Part shown: piece by piece, positions 24,822 to 32,584 of the stretch
Layout of the letters: the number at the start of each line of letters is the position of its first letter
How positions within the stretch are numbered: position 1 is the stretch's first letter
Source of the DNA: Chloroflexota bacterium
Lineage (GTDB): Bacteria > Chloroflexota > Anaerolineae > B4-G1
NCBI GenBank assembly: GCA_024232355.1
Contig: JAAEPW010000618.1
Coordinates: 1 to 54,708, forward strand
Direction: 5' to 3'
Length of the DNA stretch: 54,708 nucleotides
Notes under the pieces: model-generated
The model's database searches: none
What the model saw: the letters and a program-made list of their open reading frames with translations, nothing else
What the model was told of the DNA's origin: nothing
Program-made: the position numbers and the translations under genes

Positions 24822-27244
24822 TGAAAGAGAAGCAAAAGCATAGTCAGGTTGCTATCATGGCGGCGGCTGTCTTGGCGGTAGGCATAGGCACGCTATTCGG
24901 CGGCATTGTGTTTGCTATTGTCAATGAATTTAGCGACACCGTGCGTCTATTAGACGACGTGCAACTAGGGCTCGGTGACAGCGACGACTATGGTTTGAAG
25001 TATGACAGTGGCGGTGATACCATGGACTTCCTGGACGGCGTAGCGGGAGTGCGTGGCGACGTAGATAATACGGGTATACTGGGCTGGGGCGGTGGCTATG
25101 GCGCTACTGGAATGGATCTAGAGCAAGACGGCGATCTAAAAATGAATGGCGATCTGACGGTGGACGGTAGTATCAGCGGCACAATAACAGGCGCTAACGA
25201 TCTGCTAGGCGTCGCCAACCGTACCACGATAACCAACGGCACTAACGCCATGGTGACGGGCTCAGACGTGACGGTAGACTTACCTCAAGATATCGCAGCA
25301 GCTTCAGACGTCCAATTCGGAAGTGTGCGAGCGCCGGGCCAGTATCAAACCACAGGGCCACTTGACGCTGCTATTGTACCAACGGATACGACGCCTATCT
25401 GCGCATACCTGTGGGACGCTGGTGTCTTCACGAGTGGCAGTCCAGGCGGACTTATCGTGGCGGCAAACTTCAACGCGGGGCCTGCGCTGAATGGCTGGGA
25501 AGACATGTACATTCTTGCGGACGATCTAAACCTTAGCGCGGCAAGCAACCACAACATTCTCGGGACGCTTCACCTTGCATTGTCGCACCAATACTTTGAC
25601 AGCAACAACAGGTATATCTACTTCGCCAACGGCGGCAACGTGTCATGTGAAGAAGGGTATGACATTTACTACGACACCGACGGGGACGCGGACGAATTCT
25701 TCCGTGTCATTGAAAACGCCACGCCAGTCTTGACACTTGACGACGCGGCGCTGCTGCTTCCTCAGACGCAAGACATTGGCTCAGTAGGCACGCCTATAGG
25801 GGACGTCCATGCAGCGGCGCTTGCAGGCACGACGCTGGCATTAACGGGCGCTGTGACAGGGCCAACGACGGGGACATTTTCCTCGACGCTTCAAGGTGCT
25901 GGTGTCACAACTACAACCAATTTCGATATGCCTAACTCAGTGCAGTTTGACGAGCACGACACAGGCGAGTTGACAATAGACGTGCCCGCAGGCAAGACGG
26001 TAGAGATAGACGTTAACAGCAGCAACGTGGTGCTGGTGACAGGGGCCGGGCAATGGGTGACGGGCTCGCTCGAATACACGACGGCGTTTGCTGGCACAAC
26101 GTCAGTCACTATCACAGCGGACGATACCACGCCAACGGTATTAGGTGCCAACCATTTTCGCATTCCAGGCACATGGACTGCAAGCAACGATATCACAACA
26201 TTTGACGACGGCACAGCCAACCAGTGGCTACTCATTCAGGGCGGCGACGCTGACTGTAACATTGTTGACGGCGCAAACATGGATCTCGTCAACGACATAA
26301 CCTGGAATGGTGCGACAGGTGGCAGCATTGTGTTGTACCTGGACGGCGTCACGTGGAAAGAGATCGTGCGGCGAGGTGACGTGCATTACGTTGATCATAG
26401 CATGCAGTTTTCCGGCAAGCTGGAAATGGAAAACGATCCGGTAGACGGTTGCCTTTATGGCTGCGAAGACGCGGCAGAATATTCCGAGACGACTGTGGCA
26501 AACACCTATGCTCAAGCATATGACGACGGCACAACAACCTACACACAACTTGACAGCACGTCAGGTAGCGGCCAATACACAGCAGACTTTCAATGCTGGC
26601 CAGACGCTGAAGCCGTCAACGATGCTGTCTATTTCGGGCATTCGGTTGCTGTGGCACAATGGAGTATCGACGTTGACACAGCGGCGCAATATGCAGGCGA
26701 CTCGGTGCTGTGGGAATATTGGGACGGGGATAGCTGGGAAGCCATTACTATCGTCAACTTCTTTACGGACTCTACAGATAGTTCTACAGCATTACAGCCA
26801 CTGCAACGAGACGGTGGCGATGTGGTTTATCCTGCTGACGATTGGGCGGCCAACACTGTCAACAGTCAGCTTGCATACTGGTTACGGGGACGCGTAACAG
26901 CAGCAGATATCACAACGATACCGATCCTGGTTGACGAGCCAGCGTATTCGTGGATAACTTATGGGCCACGGACGCATGGGACGCGTAGCATAAGCGGCGT
27001 AAGAATGGTTAATCTGGAAAAGAATGCACACACCGGCGCGAATATCAAGCTGTTTATCATGAATATTGACTCAGGCACACACAGCGATATTATAGAATGG
27101 CCTTCAGGGACACGATACTTCTACGACGACGACTTCAGTTTCACGGCGGCGCATGAAGACAAGCTAGTCATATTCTGCACGCAAGACGCTGGCGACAAGG
27201 AGCCTGAAGAGGTTGTGTTTGAATTGTACGGGGCACAATTGTAA
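24821..27244 (+). CDS. Tail fibre / receptor-binding protein with N-terminal hydrophobic anchor, 807 aa
   Basis: Residues about 11-34 are a hydrophobic helix (AIMAAAVLAVGIGTLFGGIV) behind a Lys-rich start, unusual for a virion protein. After it come fibre-type repeats: LKMNGDLTVDGSISGTI, AASDVQFGSV, LTLDDAALLLP, EIDVNSSNVVLVTG and LVNDITWNGATGGSIVLYLDG, like trimeric side-tail-fibre sequences. The C-terminal 250 residues form a separate beta-rich head. It ends the tail operon and precedes lysis genes, the usual place for a receptor-binding protein. The ATG at 24821 is coupled (TAATG), and no convincing later start exists. Confidence 0.72.
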   Translation: MKEKQKHSQVAIMAAAVLAVGIGTLFGGIVFAIVNEFSDTVRLLDDVQLGLGDSDDYGLKYDSGGDTMDFLDGVAGVRGDVDNTGILGWGGGYGATGMDLEQDGDLKMNGDLTVDGSISGTITGANDLLGVANRTTITNGTNAMVTGSDVTVDLPQDIAAASDVQFGSVRAPGQYQTTGPLDAAIVPTDTTPICAYLWDAGVFTSGSPGGLIVAANFNAGPALNGWEDMYILADDLNLSAASNHNILGTLHLALSHQYFDSNNRYIYFANGGNVSCEEGYDIYYDTDGDADEFFRVIENATPVLTLDDAALLLPQTQDIGSVGTPIGDVHAAALAGTTLALTGAVTGPTTGTFSSTLQGAGVTTTTNFDMPNSVQFDEHDTGELTIDVPAGKTVEIDVNSSNVVLVTGAGQWVTGSLEYTTAFAGTTSVTITADDTTPTVLGANHFRIPGTWTASNDITTFDDGTANQWLLIQGGDADCNIVDGANMDLVNDITWNGATGGSIVLYLDGVTWKEIVRRGDVHYVDHSMQFSGKLEMENDPVDGCLYGCEDAAEYSETTVANTYAQAYDDGTTTYTQLDSTSGSGQYTADFQCWPDAEAVNDAVYFGHSVAVAQWSIDVDTAAQYAGDSVLWEYWDGDSWEAITIVNFFTDSTDSSTALQPLQRDGGDVVYPADDWAANTVNSQLAYWLRGRVTAADITTIPILVDEPAYSWITYGPRTHGTRSISGVRMVNLEKNAHTGANIKLFIMNIDSGTHSDIIEWPSGTRYFYDDDFSFTAAHEDKLVIFCTQDAGDKEPEEVVFELYGAQL

Positions 27245-27257
27245 GTTGTGCTATACT
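27233..27257 (+). promoter_or_regulatory. Possible extended -10 promoter before the lysis block
   Basis: TGCTATACT (27249-27257) fits an extended -10 element. An inverted repeat, GCACAA (27233-27238) and TTGTGC (27246-27251), overlaps it and could be an operator. No good -35 lies at the right distance. It overlaps the stop codon of the fibre gene. Confidence 0.35.
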
Positions 27258-27275
27258 TTAGGAAAGGGAAACGAT

Positions 27276-27971
27276 ATGCGAAAACTTTTGACATTGGCGT
27301 TGTGTGCTGGGCTAGTTGGCGGTACGGGGATAATGAGACACTGTGAGGGGCGCACTGCCGAGGCGGCTGTTGACGACAGCGGCGTGATGACAACCTCTAG
27401 CGACGAGGGGTTTCTAATTTACGATGTCGGGGCACCAAAAACCGACATGACATTAGATAGCGTTGTGACAAATAACACAGTGCTGTTTGACATTGCGGAA
27501 TCTTGGCGGCCATGGCCCGAGCCGCTCACAGATGATGAGCCTTTTTTGCAGTATATGGAGCTAGGCGAAACGGTGTGCGAATTCTCGAAAGCTGAATTGC
27601 GTGCTTTGATGACGTTAGCTAAAGCCGAAGTGGCAACGATAGCGGCACCGGGTTTAGTCGTTGCGCAACCCGCACCAGCACCGGCATGGGCTGACAGGGA
27701 CGCCATGGAAGCTGTCTTCGGGCGTCTCGGTGACACCAGCTATGAGCGCGGCAAGGTTGTGCTCAGGGCTATCCTATCCGAATGCACTCAGAAGCAGGTG
27801 GACGCTATTGAGGCGACAGTGCAAGCGGCTATCGAGCCAACAGAGAAGGAGAAGAAGGCGAAGGCGGCGAATGTGTTGAAGGAATTGCGGGGCGTCTATG
27901 CTGACGACGATCCGATCATGGTAGACTTGCGCAAGAAACGTGATAAGCTGAATATCCAACCTGTGGAGTAG
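27276..27971 (+). CDS. Secreted or exported hypothetical protein, 231 aa
   Basis: The N terminus MRKLLTLALCAGLVGGTGI is a clear signal peptide, with cleavage likely near the Ala-rich TAEAAVD. The mature part is acidic, then Pro/Ala-rich (VVAQPAPAPAW), then helical with a Lys-rich end. ATG 27276 follows AAAGGGAAA. Export during late infection suggests a role in lysis or envelope modification, but no enzyme motif is visible. Confidence 0.65.
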   Translation: MRKLLTLALCAGLVGGTGIMRHCEGRTAEAAVDDSGVMTTSSDEGFLIYDVGAPKTDMTLDSVVTNNTVLFDIAESWRPWPEPLTDDEPFLQYMELGETVCEFSKAELRALMTLAKAEVATIAAPGLVVAQPAPAPAWADRDAMEAVFGRLGDTSYERGKVVLRAILSECTQKQVDAIEATVQAAIEPTEKEKKAKAANVLKELRGVYADDDPIMVDLRKKRDKLNIQPVE

Positions 27972-27976
27972 GACAC

Positions 27977-28222
27977 ATGCCAGGCGTATCAGAAGAAGTC
28001 TTCAACGAGCGCACGGAGCATTTGCTTGATGGCCAAAAAGCGTTGCGGCAAGATGTCCAGGCTCTGGCTACTGTCATTCGCGGCAATGGCTCTCCTGGAC
28101 TCGTGGCTCGGGTTGCGGCTGTTGAGCGCGCAAACGAACGGGCGTGGCAAACCGGACTGCGTATCCTTCCGTGGGTTATCGGTGTTGCCGGAGCTGCGTA
28201 CGGACTGGGAGTTTCCTTGTGA
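27977..28222 (+). CDS. Holin-like tail-anchored membrane protein, 81 aa
   Basis: Residues 1-55 form an amphipathic coiled-coil-like helix (LLDGQKALRQDVQALATVI), and residues 60-80 a single membrane helix (LRILPWVIGVAGAAYGLGV). This layout, directly before the lysozyme, fits a small XhlA-like holin or lysis accessory. It ends two bases before the lysozyme start. Confidence 0.62.
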   Translation: MPGVSEEVFNERTEHLLDGQKALRQDVQALATVIRGNGSPGLVARVAAVERANERAWQTGLRILPWVIGVAGAAYGLGVSL

Positions 28223-28223
28223 C

Positions 28224-28670
28224 ATGAGAGCGCAGGACGCCGTCACCGTAGCGGACTTAGTGCGGGCCAACGAAGGCACGAGGCTCAAGAGCTACAAGTG
28301 TACGAGCGGCATGATAACTGTTGGCGTCGGGCACAATCTCAATGCTAAGGGAATTACTATTTGCGAGTCATGCAGCGATAGACTTTACAAGGAAGATCTT
28401 GCGAAGGCGAAGAATGCGGCGTCTTTCAGCGTCGAGAATTACGCGGCATTACCAGCGGCGAGGCAAGGCGTCTTGATAGACATGGCGTTTCAAATGGGCC
28501 AGCGCGGGCTCGAGAGCTTCCCGCATATGAGAGCGGCTATCGAGGCAGGAAACTGGCAGCGTGCGGCGGCTGAGCTTCTGGACAGCACCTATGCACGGGT
28601 AGACTCGCCAGAGCGTGCTGAACGAAATGCGGAGATAATGAGGACGGGCCGCTGGCCTGGGGAAAGGTGA
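28224..28670 (+). CDS. T4-type lysozyme (GH24 endolysin), 148 aa
   Basis: Cleaves the glycan backbone of peptidoglycan. NEGTRLKSYKCTSGMITVGVG (residues 16-36; the last Gly precedes H37) aligns with the T4 lysozyme active site: E17 matches Glu11, T32 matches Thr26, but the Asp20 position is C26. The C-terminal lobe also fits T4 (GVLIDMAFQMGQRGLESF; AERNAEIMRTGRW). There is no signal peptide, so release needs a holin. ATG 28224 is chosen for length and alignment; the frame upstream lies within the holin gene. Confidence 0.9.
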   Translation: MRAQDAVTVADLVRANEGTRLKSYKCTSGMITVGVGHNLNAKGITICESCSDRLYKEDLAKAKNAASFSVENYAALPAARQGVLIDMAFQMGQRGLESFPHMRAAIEAGNWQRAAAELLDSTYARVDSPERAERNAEIMRTGRWPGER

Positions 28671-28673
28671 GCT

Positions 28674-28859
28674 ATGACAACCAACTGCGCTAACGGACAG
28701 CACGGCATAACGTATCTTGGTGAGTGCTATGCATACAGCAAGGAGCCACGAGGCACGACGGCTATCAATGCTGAGGAGCCTGTTAGTGTGGTAACGGGTT
28801 GGCATAATGAGTCAATGCCGCCGGTGGAGAAAGTCATTTCTGGAAAGGAGATATCATGA
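28674..28859 (+). CDS. Small hypothetical protein in lysis block, 61 aa
   Basis: Starts after GGAAAGGTGAGCT and ends with ATGA-type overlap. Polar, with two cysteines, no membrane helix and no recognised motif. Its coding end supplies the AAAGGAG ribosome site of the following membrane lipoprotein. Confidence 0.55.
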   Translation: MTTNCANGQHGITYLGECYAYSKEPRGTTAINAEEPVSVVTGWHNESMPPVEKVISGKEIS

Positions 28860-29431
28860 TAAAGCGATCTTTGAAAGCGTGGAAGTCTACCGGCTGTGGC
28901 GTCGGTGTGTTGTTGGTGGCTATCGGTGCAGCGTTGCAGGCATTCTGCGACAACGATCCTGAGACGGTGGTTAACGTCCAGTCTATTGTGGGCGCTCTGG
29001 CTGTTGCAATACCGGCGATCCTTTATCCAGGGAAGAAGGACGGTAAGCCGAAAGGTAGACTGCCAGGCTGTATCCTTCTATGCGTGCTGTTGGGCGCTGG
29101 GTGTGCCACTATCAGCAACACAGTTACTGAGACGGTTACGGACACGGACGGCACTATCACCGAGCGTACCGTCAAGACGCGGGCCACAGCAGGCGGCACG
29201 TCGAATGTCGAGAAACTTGCGCAGACGGCCTACTACGACTTTGGCGAGGCTGACAGCATGGCAGTCAATGCCAACGCAGACAGCTTGCAAAGCAACGCCG
29301 AGTGGGTAACGGACTTGCTCAAGGTGGCAGTGGACGCGCTGATAGAGTATGGCGCGGCACAAGCCACAGCAGGCGTTTCTGAGGTGGTGCCGGGCGTCCT
29401 GTACGGGGCGTCACTTTTGCCGATGCCTTGA
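28856..29431 (+). CDS. Two-helix membrane protein fused to a lipobox domain, 191 aa
   Basis: Residues about 12-30 and 44-57 are membrane helices with a short acidic loop between them, much like a class II holin. After a Lys-rich stretch comes a second signal-like segment with lipobox LLGAGC (78-83), then a periplasmic-type tail rich in Thr (VTETVTDTDGTITERTVKTR). The tail could be an outer-membrane spanin (Rz1/u-spanin-like). No internal start codon lies near the lipobox, so the two parts appear to be one chain. Either a holin-spanin fusion or an unusual lipoprotein. Confidence 0.6.
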   Translation: MIKRSLKAWKSTGCGVGVLLVAIGAALQAFCDNDPETVVNVQSIVGALAVAIPAILYPGKKDGKPKGRLPGCILLCVLLGAGCATISNTVTETVTDTDGTITERTVKTRATAGGTSNVEKLAQTAYYDFGEADSMAVNANADSLQSNAEWVTDLLKVAVDALIEYGAAQATAGVSEVVPGVLYGASLLPMP

Positions 29432-29470
29432 CTTCCAGCATGCGCTCTGATACAGTATAGCTACTCTCAT

Positions 29471-29496
29471 TCGTGGCAACTCTTCCGCTGCTACGA
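29471..29496 (+). other. Hairpin upstream of the terminator
   Basis: TCGTGGCA (29471-29478) pairs with TGCTACGA (29489-29496), including one G-T pair, around a 10-base loop. It probably adds to the 3'-end structure of the late transcript. Confidence 0.45.
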
Positions 29497-29510
29497 GATC
29501 TCCTTGGTTA

Positions 29511-29545
29511 CCTCCCCCGCTGCTCACGGGGGAGGCCCCTTTTTT
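29511..29545 (+). terminator. Strong rho-independent terminator of the late operon
   Basis: CCTCCCCCG (29511-29519) and CGGGGGAGG (29527-29535) make a perfect 9-bp stem with a 7-base loop, followed by CCCC and six T (29540-29545). It separates the late structural/lysis operon from the early region. Confidence 0.92.
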
Positions 29546-29583
29546 GGGACGAAAACTTTTTTCTCGGGAAGGGCAGAAAGTGC

Positions 29584-29612
29584 TTGATATATCTGATAAT
29601 ATCTGATATGAT
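29584..29612 (+). promoter_or_regulatory. Early promoter with 10-bp phased repeats
   Basis: TTGATA (29584-29589), 17 bases, TATGAT (29607-29612). ATCTGATA occurs twice within it, at 29591-29598 and 29601-29608, exactly one helical turn apart, as expected for an operator bound by a dimer or by tandem monomers. It drives the early block that begins with the gene at 29662. Confidence 0.75.
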
Positions 29613-29661
29613 AAGGCCTAGAGGGTTGAGAGCGACTTAAGAGCAACCAAGGAGAGAGACA

Positions 29662-29919
29662 ATGAACAAAACACAGCTAGTAAAACATGTCAAAAAGTTA
29701 CGCGACGTGGGATACCAAGAAGGAGAGCGAACAGGGTATCTTGTCGGCTACGAGCGGGGCAAGCGTGACGCGCTGGACTGGGTAAATGCACAGGCTCGCA
29801 GGGTGGGCAATATCTGTGACTTATGCGCACATTGCACAACGTCTATGTGTGATAAGTGTGTATACTGTGGCGAGGATAACGAAGCGCCTGAATTCCAACT
29901 TAAGGAGCCCACAACATGA
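29662..29919 (+). CDS. First early gene: small Cys-rich protein, 85 aa
   Basis: A helical N terminus with Gly/Tyr-rich GERTGYLVGYERGKRD, then CDLCAHC and CDKCVYC near residues 52-70, a tight zinc-binding cluster. Its place right after the early promoter suggests a host take-over or regulatory role. The ribosome site is AAGGAGAG. Not recognised. Confidence 0.68.
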   Translation: MNKTQLVKHVKKLRDVGYQEGERTGYLVGYERGKRDALDWVNAQARRVGNICDLCAHCTTSMCDKCVYCGEDNEAPEFQLKEPTT

Positions 29920-30122
29920 AACGCCAACCTAATGAAACCGTCGGCGGCTACATTCGGCGGTTACGGCTGAATGCTGGCCTTGATCAGAAGGACTTGGCCG
30001 AGGTGCTTGGCGTGGCACAAAGTGCTGTCAGCGCTTATGAGAATGGCCTGGGGCCTGCATTCCACGTCGTGAAGAGGCTGGCCAAGTGGAGCGGCGAGCC
30101 TGTGGCAAGTTTTCAGAGATAA
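29916..30122 (+). CDS. XRE/Cro-type HTH regulator, 68 aa
   Basis: GYIRRLRLNAGLDQKDLAEVLGVAQSAVSAYENG is a textbook XRE helix-turn-helix (helices 2 and 3 at about 24-45). The small size fits a Cro-like DNA-binding protein. It overlaps the previous gene by ATGA. It may bind the phased repeats in the promoter just upstream. Confidence 0.85.
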   Translation: MKRQPNETVGGYIRRLRLNAGLDQKDLAEVLGVAQSAVSAYENGLGPAFHVVKRLAKWSGEPVASFQR

Positions 30123-30146
30123 GTGAGCAACTACCAAGGAGAGAGC

Positions 30147-30923
30147 ATGAGTAACCCTGAGCATGTAGCGAAGTTGCGCGAAGGCGCGGCGGCGTGGAAC
30201 CTGTGGCGCAAAGATAACCCAGACATTAAACCTGACTTGAGCGGTGCGGACCTAAGTTACGCGAACCTGGACAACGCGGACCTGAGTTACGCGAACCTGT
30301 ACAACGCGGACCTGACAGGCGCGAACCTGAGTTACGCGAACCTGGACAACGCGAACCTGACAGGCGCGAACCTGTACAACGCGGACCTGAGTTACGCGAA
30401 CCTGTACAACGCGGACCTAAGTTACGCGAACCTGCACAACGCGGACCTGAGTTACGCGAAACTGCACAACGCGGACCTAAGTTACGCGAAACTGCACAAC
30501 GCGGACCTGGAAGGCGCGAACCTGAGCGGCGCGAACCTGAGCGGTGTTGGCGGCATACATACCGCAGCGGAATTTCTGACGCGGTTTGACACTGTGGCAA
30601 ACGGGATCGTTGTATACAAGGTTATTGGCAACACCTACAATGCCGCACCAGAGTCGTGGGAAATAAAAGAAGGCTCTTACATTGCAGAGGTGCCGAATGC
30701 ACTGCGCACAAACGAGTGTGGGTGTGGAGTAAATTTTGGGACACGCAAATGGTGTGAAGAAGAATTTTCAACCAACATTAAAAACGAAACGTCTGTCATG
30801 TGGGAATGCCTGATAGACTGGATAGACTTGGCCGACGTGGTAGTGCCTTATGACACAAAAGGGAAAGCACGGTGTGCTCGGCTGAAACTGATCGCGCCAG
30901 TGAAACCTAACCAAGGAGAATGA
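30147..30923 (+). CDS. Pentapeptide-repeat protein, 258 aa
   Basis: After an N-terminal NPEHVAKLREGAAAWNLWR helix, about 20 A(D/N)L-type pentapeptides run from residue 33 to 132 (such as GADLS, YANLY, NADLT). They predict a right-handed quadrilateral beta-helix. Residues 133-258 are a separate domain with CGCGVNFGTRKWC. Pentapeptide proteins can mimic DNA and bind gyrase (known for Qnr and MfpA), but the role here is unknown. The repeats are nearly identical at DNA level in 15-bp units. ATG 30147 follows CAAGGAGAG. Confidence 0.85.
   Translation: MSNPEHVAKLREGAAAWNLWRKDNPDIKPDLSGADLSYANLDNADLSYANLYNADLTGANLSYANLDNANLTGANLYNADLSYANLYNADLSYANLHNADLSYAKLHNADLSYAKLHNADLEGANLSGANLSGVGGIHTAAEFLTRFDTVANGIVVYKVIGNTYNAAPESWEIKEGSYIAEVPNALRTNECGCGVNFGTRKWCEEEFSTNIKNETSVMWECLIDWIDLADVVVPYDTKGKARCARLKLIAPVKPNQGE
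30234..30545. repeat. 15-bp tandem repeats inside the pentapeptide gene
   Basis: Units of 15 bases such as gcgaacctgagttac and gcggacctgagttac alternate in tandem, with only a few base changes per unit. The high DNA identity suggests recent expansion by slippage or unequal recombination. Confidence 0.8.
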
Positions 30924-30925
30924 GC

Positions 30926-32149
30926 ATGTACGAAGCGAAGAACCCACCAGAATTGACTGAGGACGAAATGGAGCGCGAGCCAGTGCAGGAAAGGTGGCTC
31001 ATGGGTAAACTACGAATCGAAAAAGCTGTACGGACGGCGCGCAAGTTGCGCCTAGCACTTCAGGGGCCTGCTGGCTCGGGCAAGACATTCACGGCGCTCA
31101 TGGCGGCAACGGCACTCAGTGACAAGGTGCTTGTCATGGACACGGAGCATGGCAGCTCAAGTCTCTACACACCAGAGCTTGGCCAATGGGACGTTGTCAA
31201 CGTTGACGACGACTACTCGCCGGACGTGTATATCGACGTTGTCAACATGGCACAGCGTGGCGGGTATGGCGTCCTGTTGATAGACAGCTTGTCACACGGC
31301 TGGGGTGGCAAAGGCGGAGCGCTTGAGCTTGCTGATAAGTTTGCGGCCAAGTATCGCGGCAACTCGTTTGCAGGGTGGAAAGACGTTACGCCAATGCAGC
31401 ACCGCATGATCGACAGTATCATGGGTGCCAACCTGCACGTGATAGCCACCATGCGCACCAAGACTGGCTACGTTATGGAGACGGGCCGCAACGGCAAGCA
31501 GGCACCTCGCAAGGTTGGACTGGCACCTGTGCAACGTGACGGTGTGGACTACGAGTTTGACGTGGTTGGAGAAATGGACGTGTCGCATAGTCTCGTGATA
31601 ACGAAGGCTAGGACGAAGGTGTTGCAGGACTCAGTGTACAACCCTCCCAAGGCAGACACCTTCGTAGCAGAGCTTGTCAAGTGGGTAGCTGGCAATACGG
31701 ACGGACTACCAGAACCAGCACCGAAACCTGAAGCCAAGGAAGCCACATTCCATGCCGTCGAGGACTTGGAAGACGCGGCGGAGCCACAACGGAAGGCGCG
31801 GCCTACTGGATACAACTACCCACCGGACGATCCTTATGGGGACTTTGCCGGGGGAGGGCCTGAGCCGGGGCCTTTAGGCATTCTCAAGCAAACAGCAGAG
31901 CAGGGTATTTTAGGACGTGTGCCACACACCTTGATACCAAAGCTGAAGAAATGCTTTGAGCGGTTGCGGGGGCTTGGTTATGGCGATGAGCGAATAGTGG
32001 AATGGTGGGAGCCAATCCTCAGCGACGACTACAACAGCGAAGAGGACCGTAACGACGAAATTGTGGCGGCCTGCAATCGCGTGAAAACCGGATGGGAGGC
32101 GACACACCCAGAATCAGACGACAGCAGCGAAACCGAGATCAACTGCTAA
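30926..32149 (+). CDS. RecA-like ATP-binding protein (AAA_24 / Sak4-like), 407 aa
   Basis: Walker A GPAGSGKT lies at about residues 48-55, followed by VMDTEHGS and Walker B VLLIDSLSHGWGG. ATMRTKTGYV and the KTKVL region match the phage P-loop group that includes Sak4-type single-strand annealing proteins. It probably supports recombination-dependent replication. The C-terminal 140 residues are an acidic linker and a small helical domain. ATG 30926 is used because AAGGAG is 7 bases upstream; ATG 30920 is too close. Confidence 0.82.
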   Translation: MYEAKNPPELTEDEMEREPVQERWLMGKLRIEKAVRTARKLRLALQGPAGSGKTFTALMAATALSDKVLVMDTEHGSSSLYTPELGQWDVVNVDDDYSPDVYIDVVNMAQRGGYGVLLIDSLSHGWGGKGGALELADKFAAKYRGNSFAGWKDVTPMQHRMIDSIMGANLHVIATMRTKTGYVMETGRNGKQAPRKVGLAPVQRDGVDYEFDVVGEMDVSHSLVITKARTKVLQDSVYNPPKADTFVAELVKWVAGNTDGLPEPAPKPEAKEATFHAVEDLEDAAEPQRKARPTGYNYPPDDPYGDFAGGGPEPGPLGILKQTAEQGILGRVPHTLIPKLKKCFERLRGLGYGDERIVEWWEPILSDDYNSEEDRNDEIVAACNRVKTGWEATHPESDDSSETEINC

Positions 32150-32171
32150 CCAAAACCAAGGAGAATGAGCA

Positions 32172-32582
32172 ATGCCTAACCCTGAGCATGTATCGAAGTT
32201 GCGCGAAGGTGTGGCGGCGTGGAACCAGTGGCGTATAGATAACCCGGAGTTAATACCTGATCTCACCTTAGCGAACCTAACAGGCGCGGACCTGGAAGGT
32301 GCGTATCTCCACGGCGCGGACCTAACAAACGCGGACTTGCGCGGTGCAAGTTATGGCGAGGACGTCCCGTTGACTCGGTGTCCTGTGCAGATATCAGGGC
32401 TTCGGTGGCATGTTTTGATCATGGACACGCACGTGAAGATCGCTTGCGAGCTGCACAGCACTGTGGACTGGCTTGCGTTTGACGACGAGCGCATTGCCAG
32501 AATGGACTGTGAAGCGATTGGCTTTTTGAAAGAGCACAAGGAATATATTATGGGAATGGCAAAGGCACACCAAGGAGAGTGA
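32172..32582 (+). CDS. Short pentapeptide-type protein, 136 aa
   Basis: Shares its start with the protein at 30147 (NPEHVSKLREGVAAWNQWR) and has only five or six pentapeptides (ANLTGADLEGAYLHGADLTN). It then ends in an unrelated domain (CPVQISGLRWHVLIMDTH). The two paralogs flank the RecA-like gene. Short form or recent truncation; function unknown. Confidence 0.75.
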   Translation: MPNPEHVSKLREGVAAWNQWRIDNPELIPDLTLANLTGADLEGAYLHGADLTNADLRGASYGEDVPLTRCPVQISGLRWHVLIMDTHVKIACELHSTVDWLAFDDERIARMDCEAIGFLKEHKEYIMGMAKAHQGE

Positions 32583-32584
32583 GC

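Noticed and set aside
28026..28223. N-terminal extension of the lysozyme
   Set aside because: It overlaps the holin-like gene in another frame. It does encode a hydrophobic stretch (RLWLLSFAAMALLDSWLGLR), but the T4 alignment begins right at ATG 28224, so a signal-anchor form stays only a remote option.
30234..30545. Regular repeats that could be taken for a CRISPR array
   Set aside because: The period is 15 bp with no unique spacers, and the frame encodes pentapeptide repeats.
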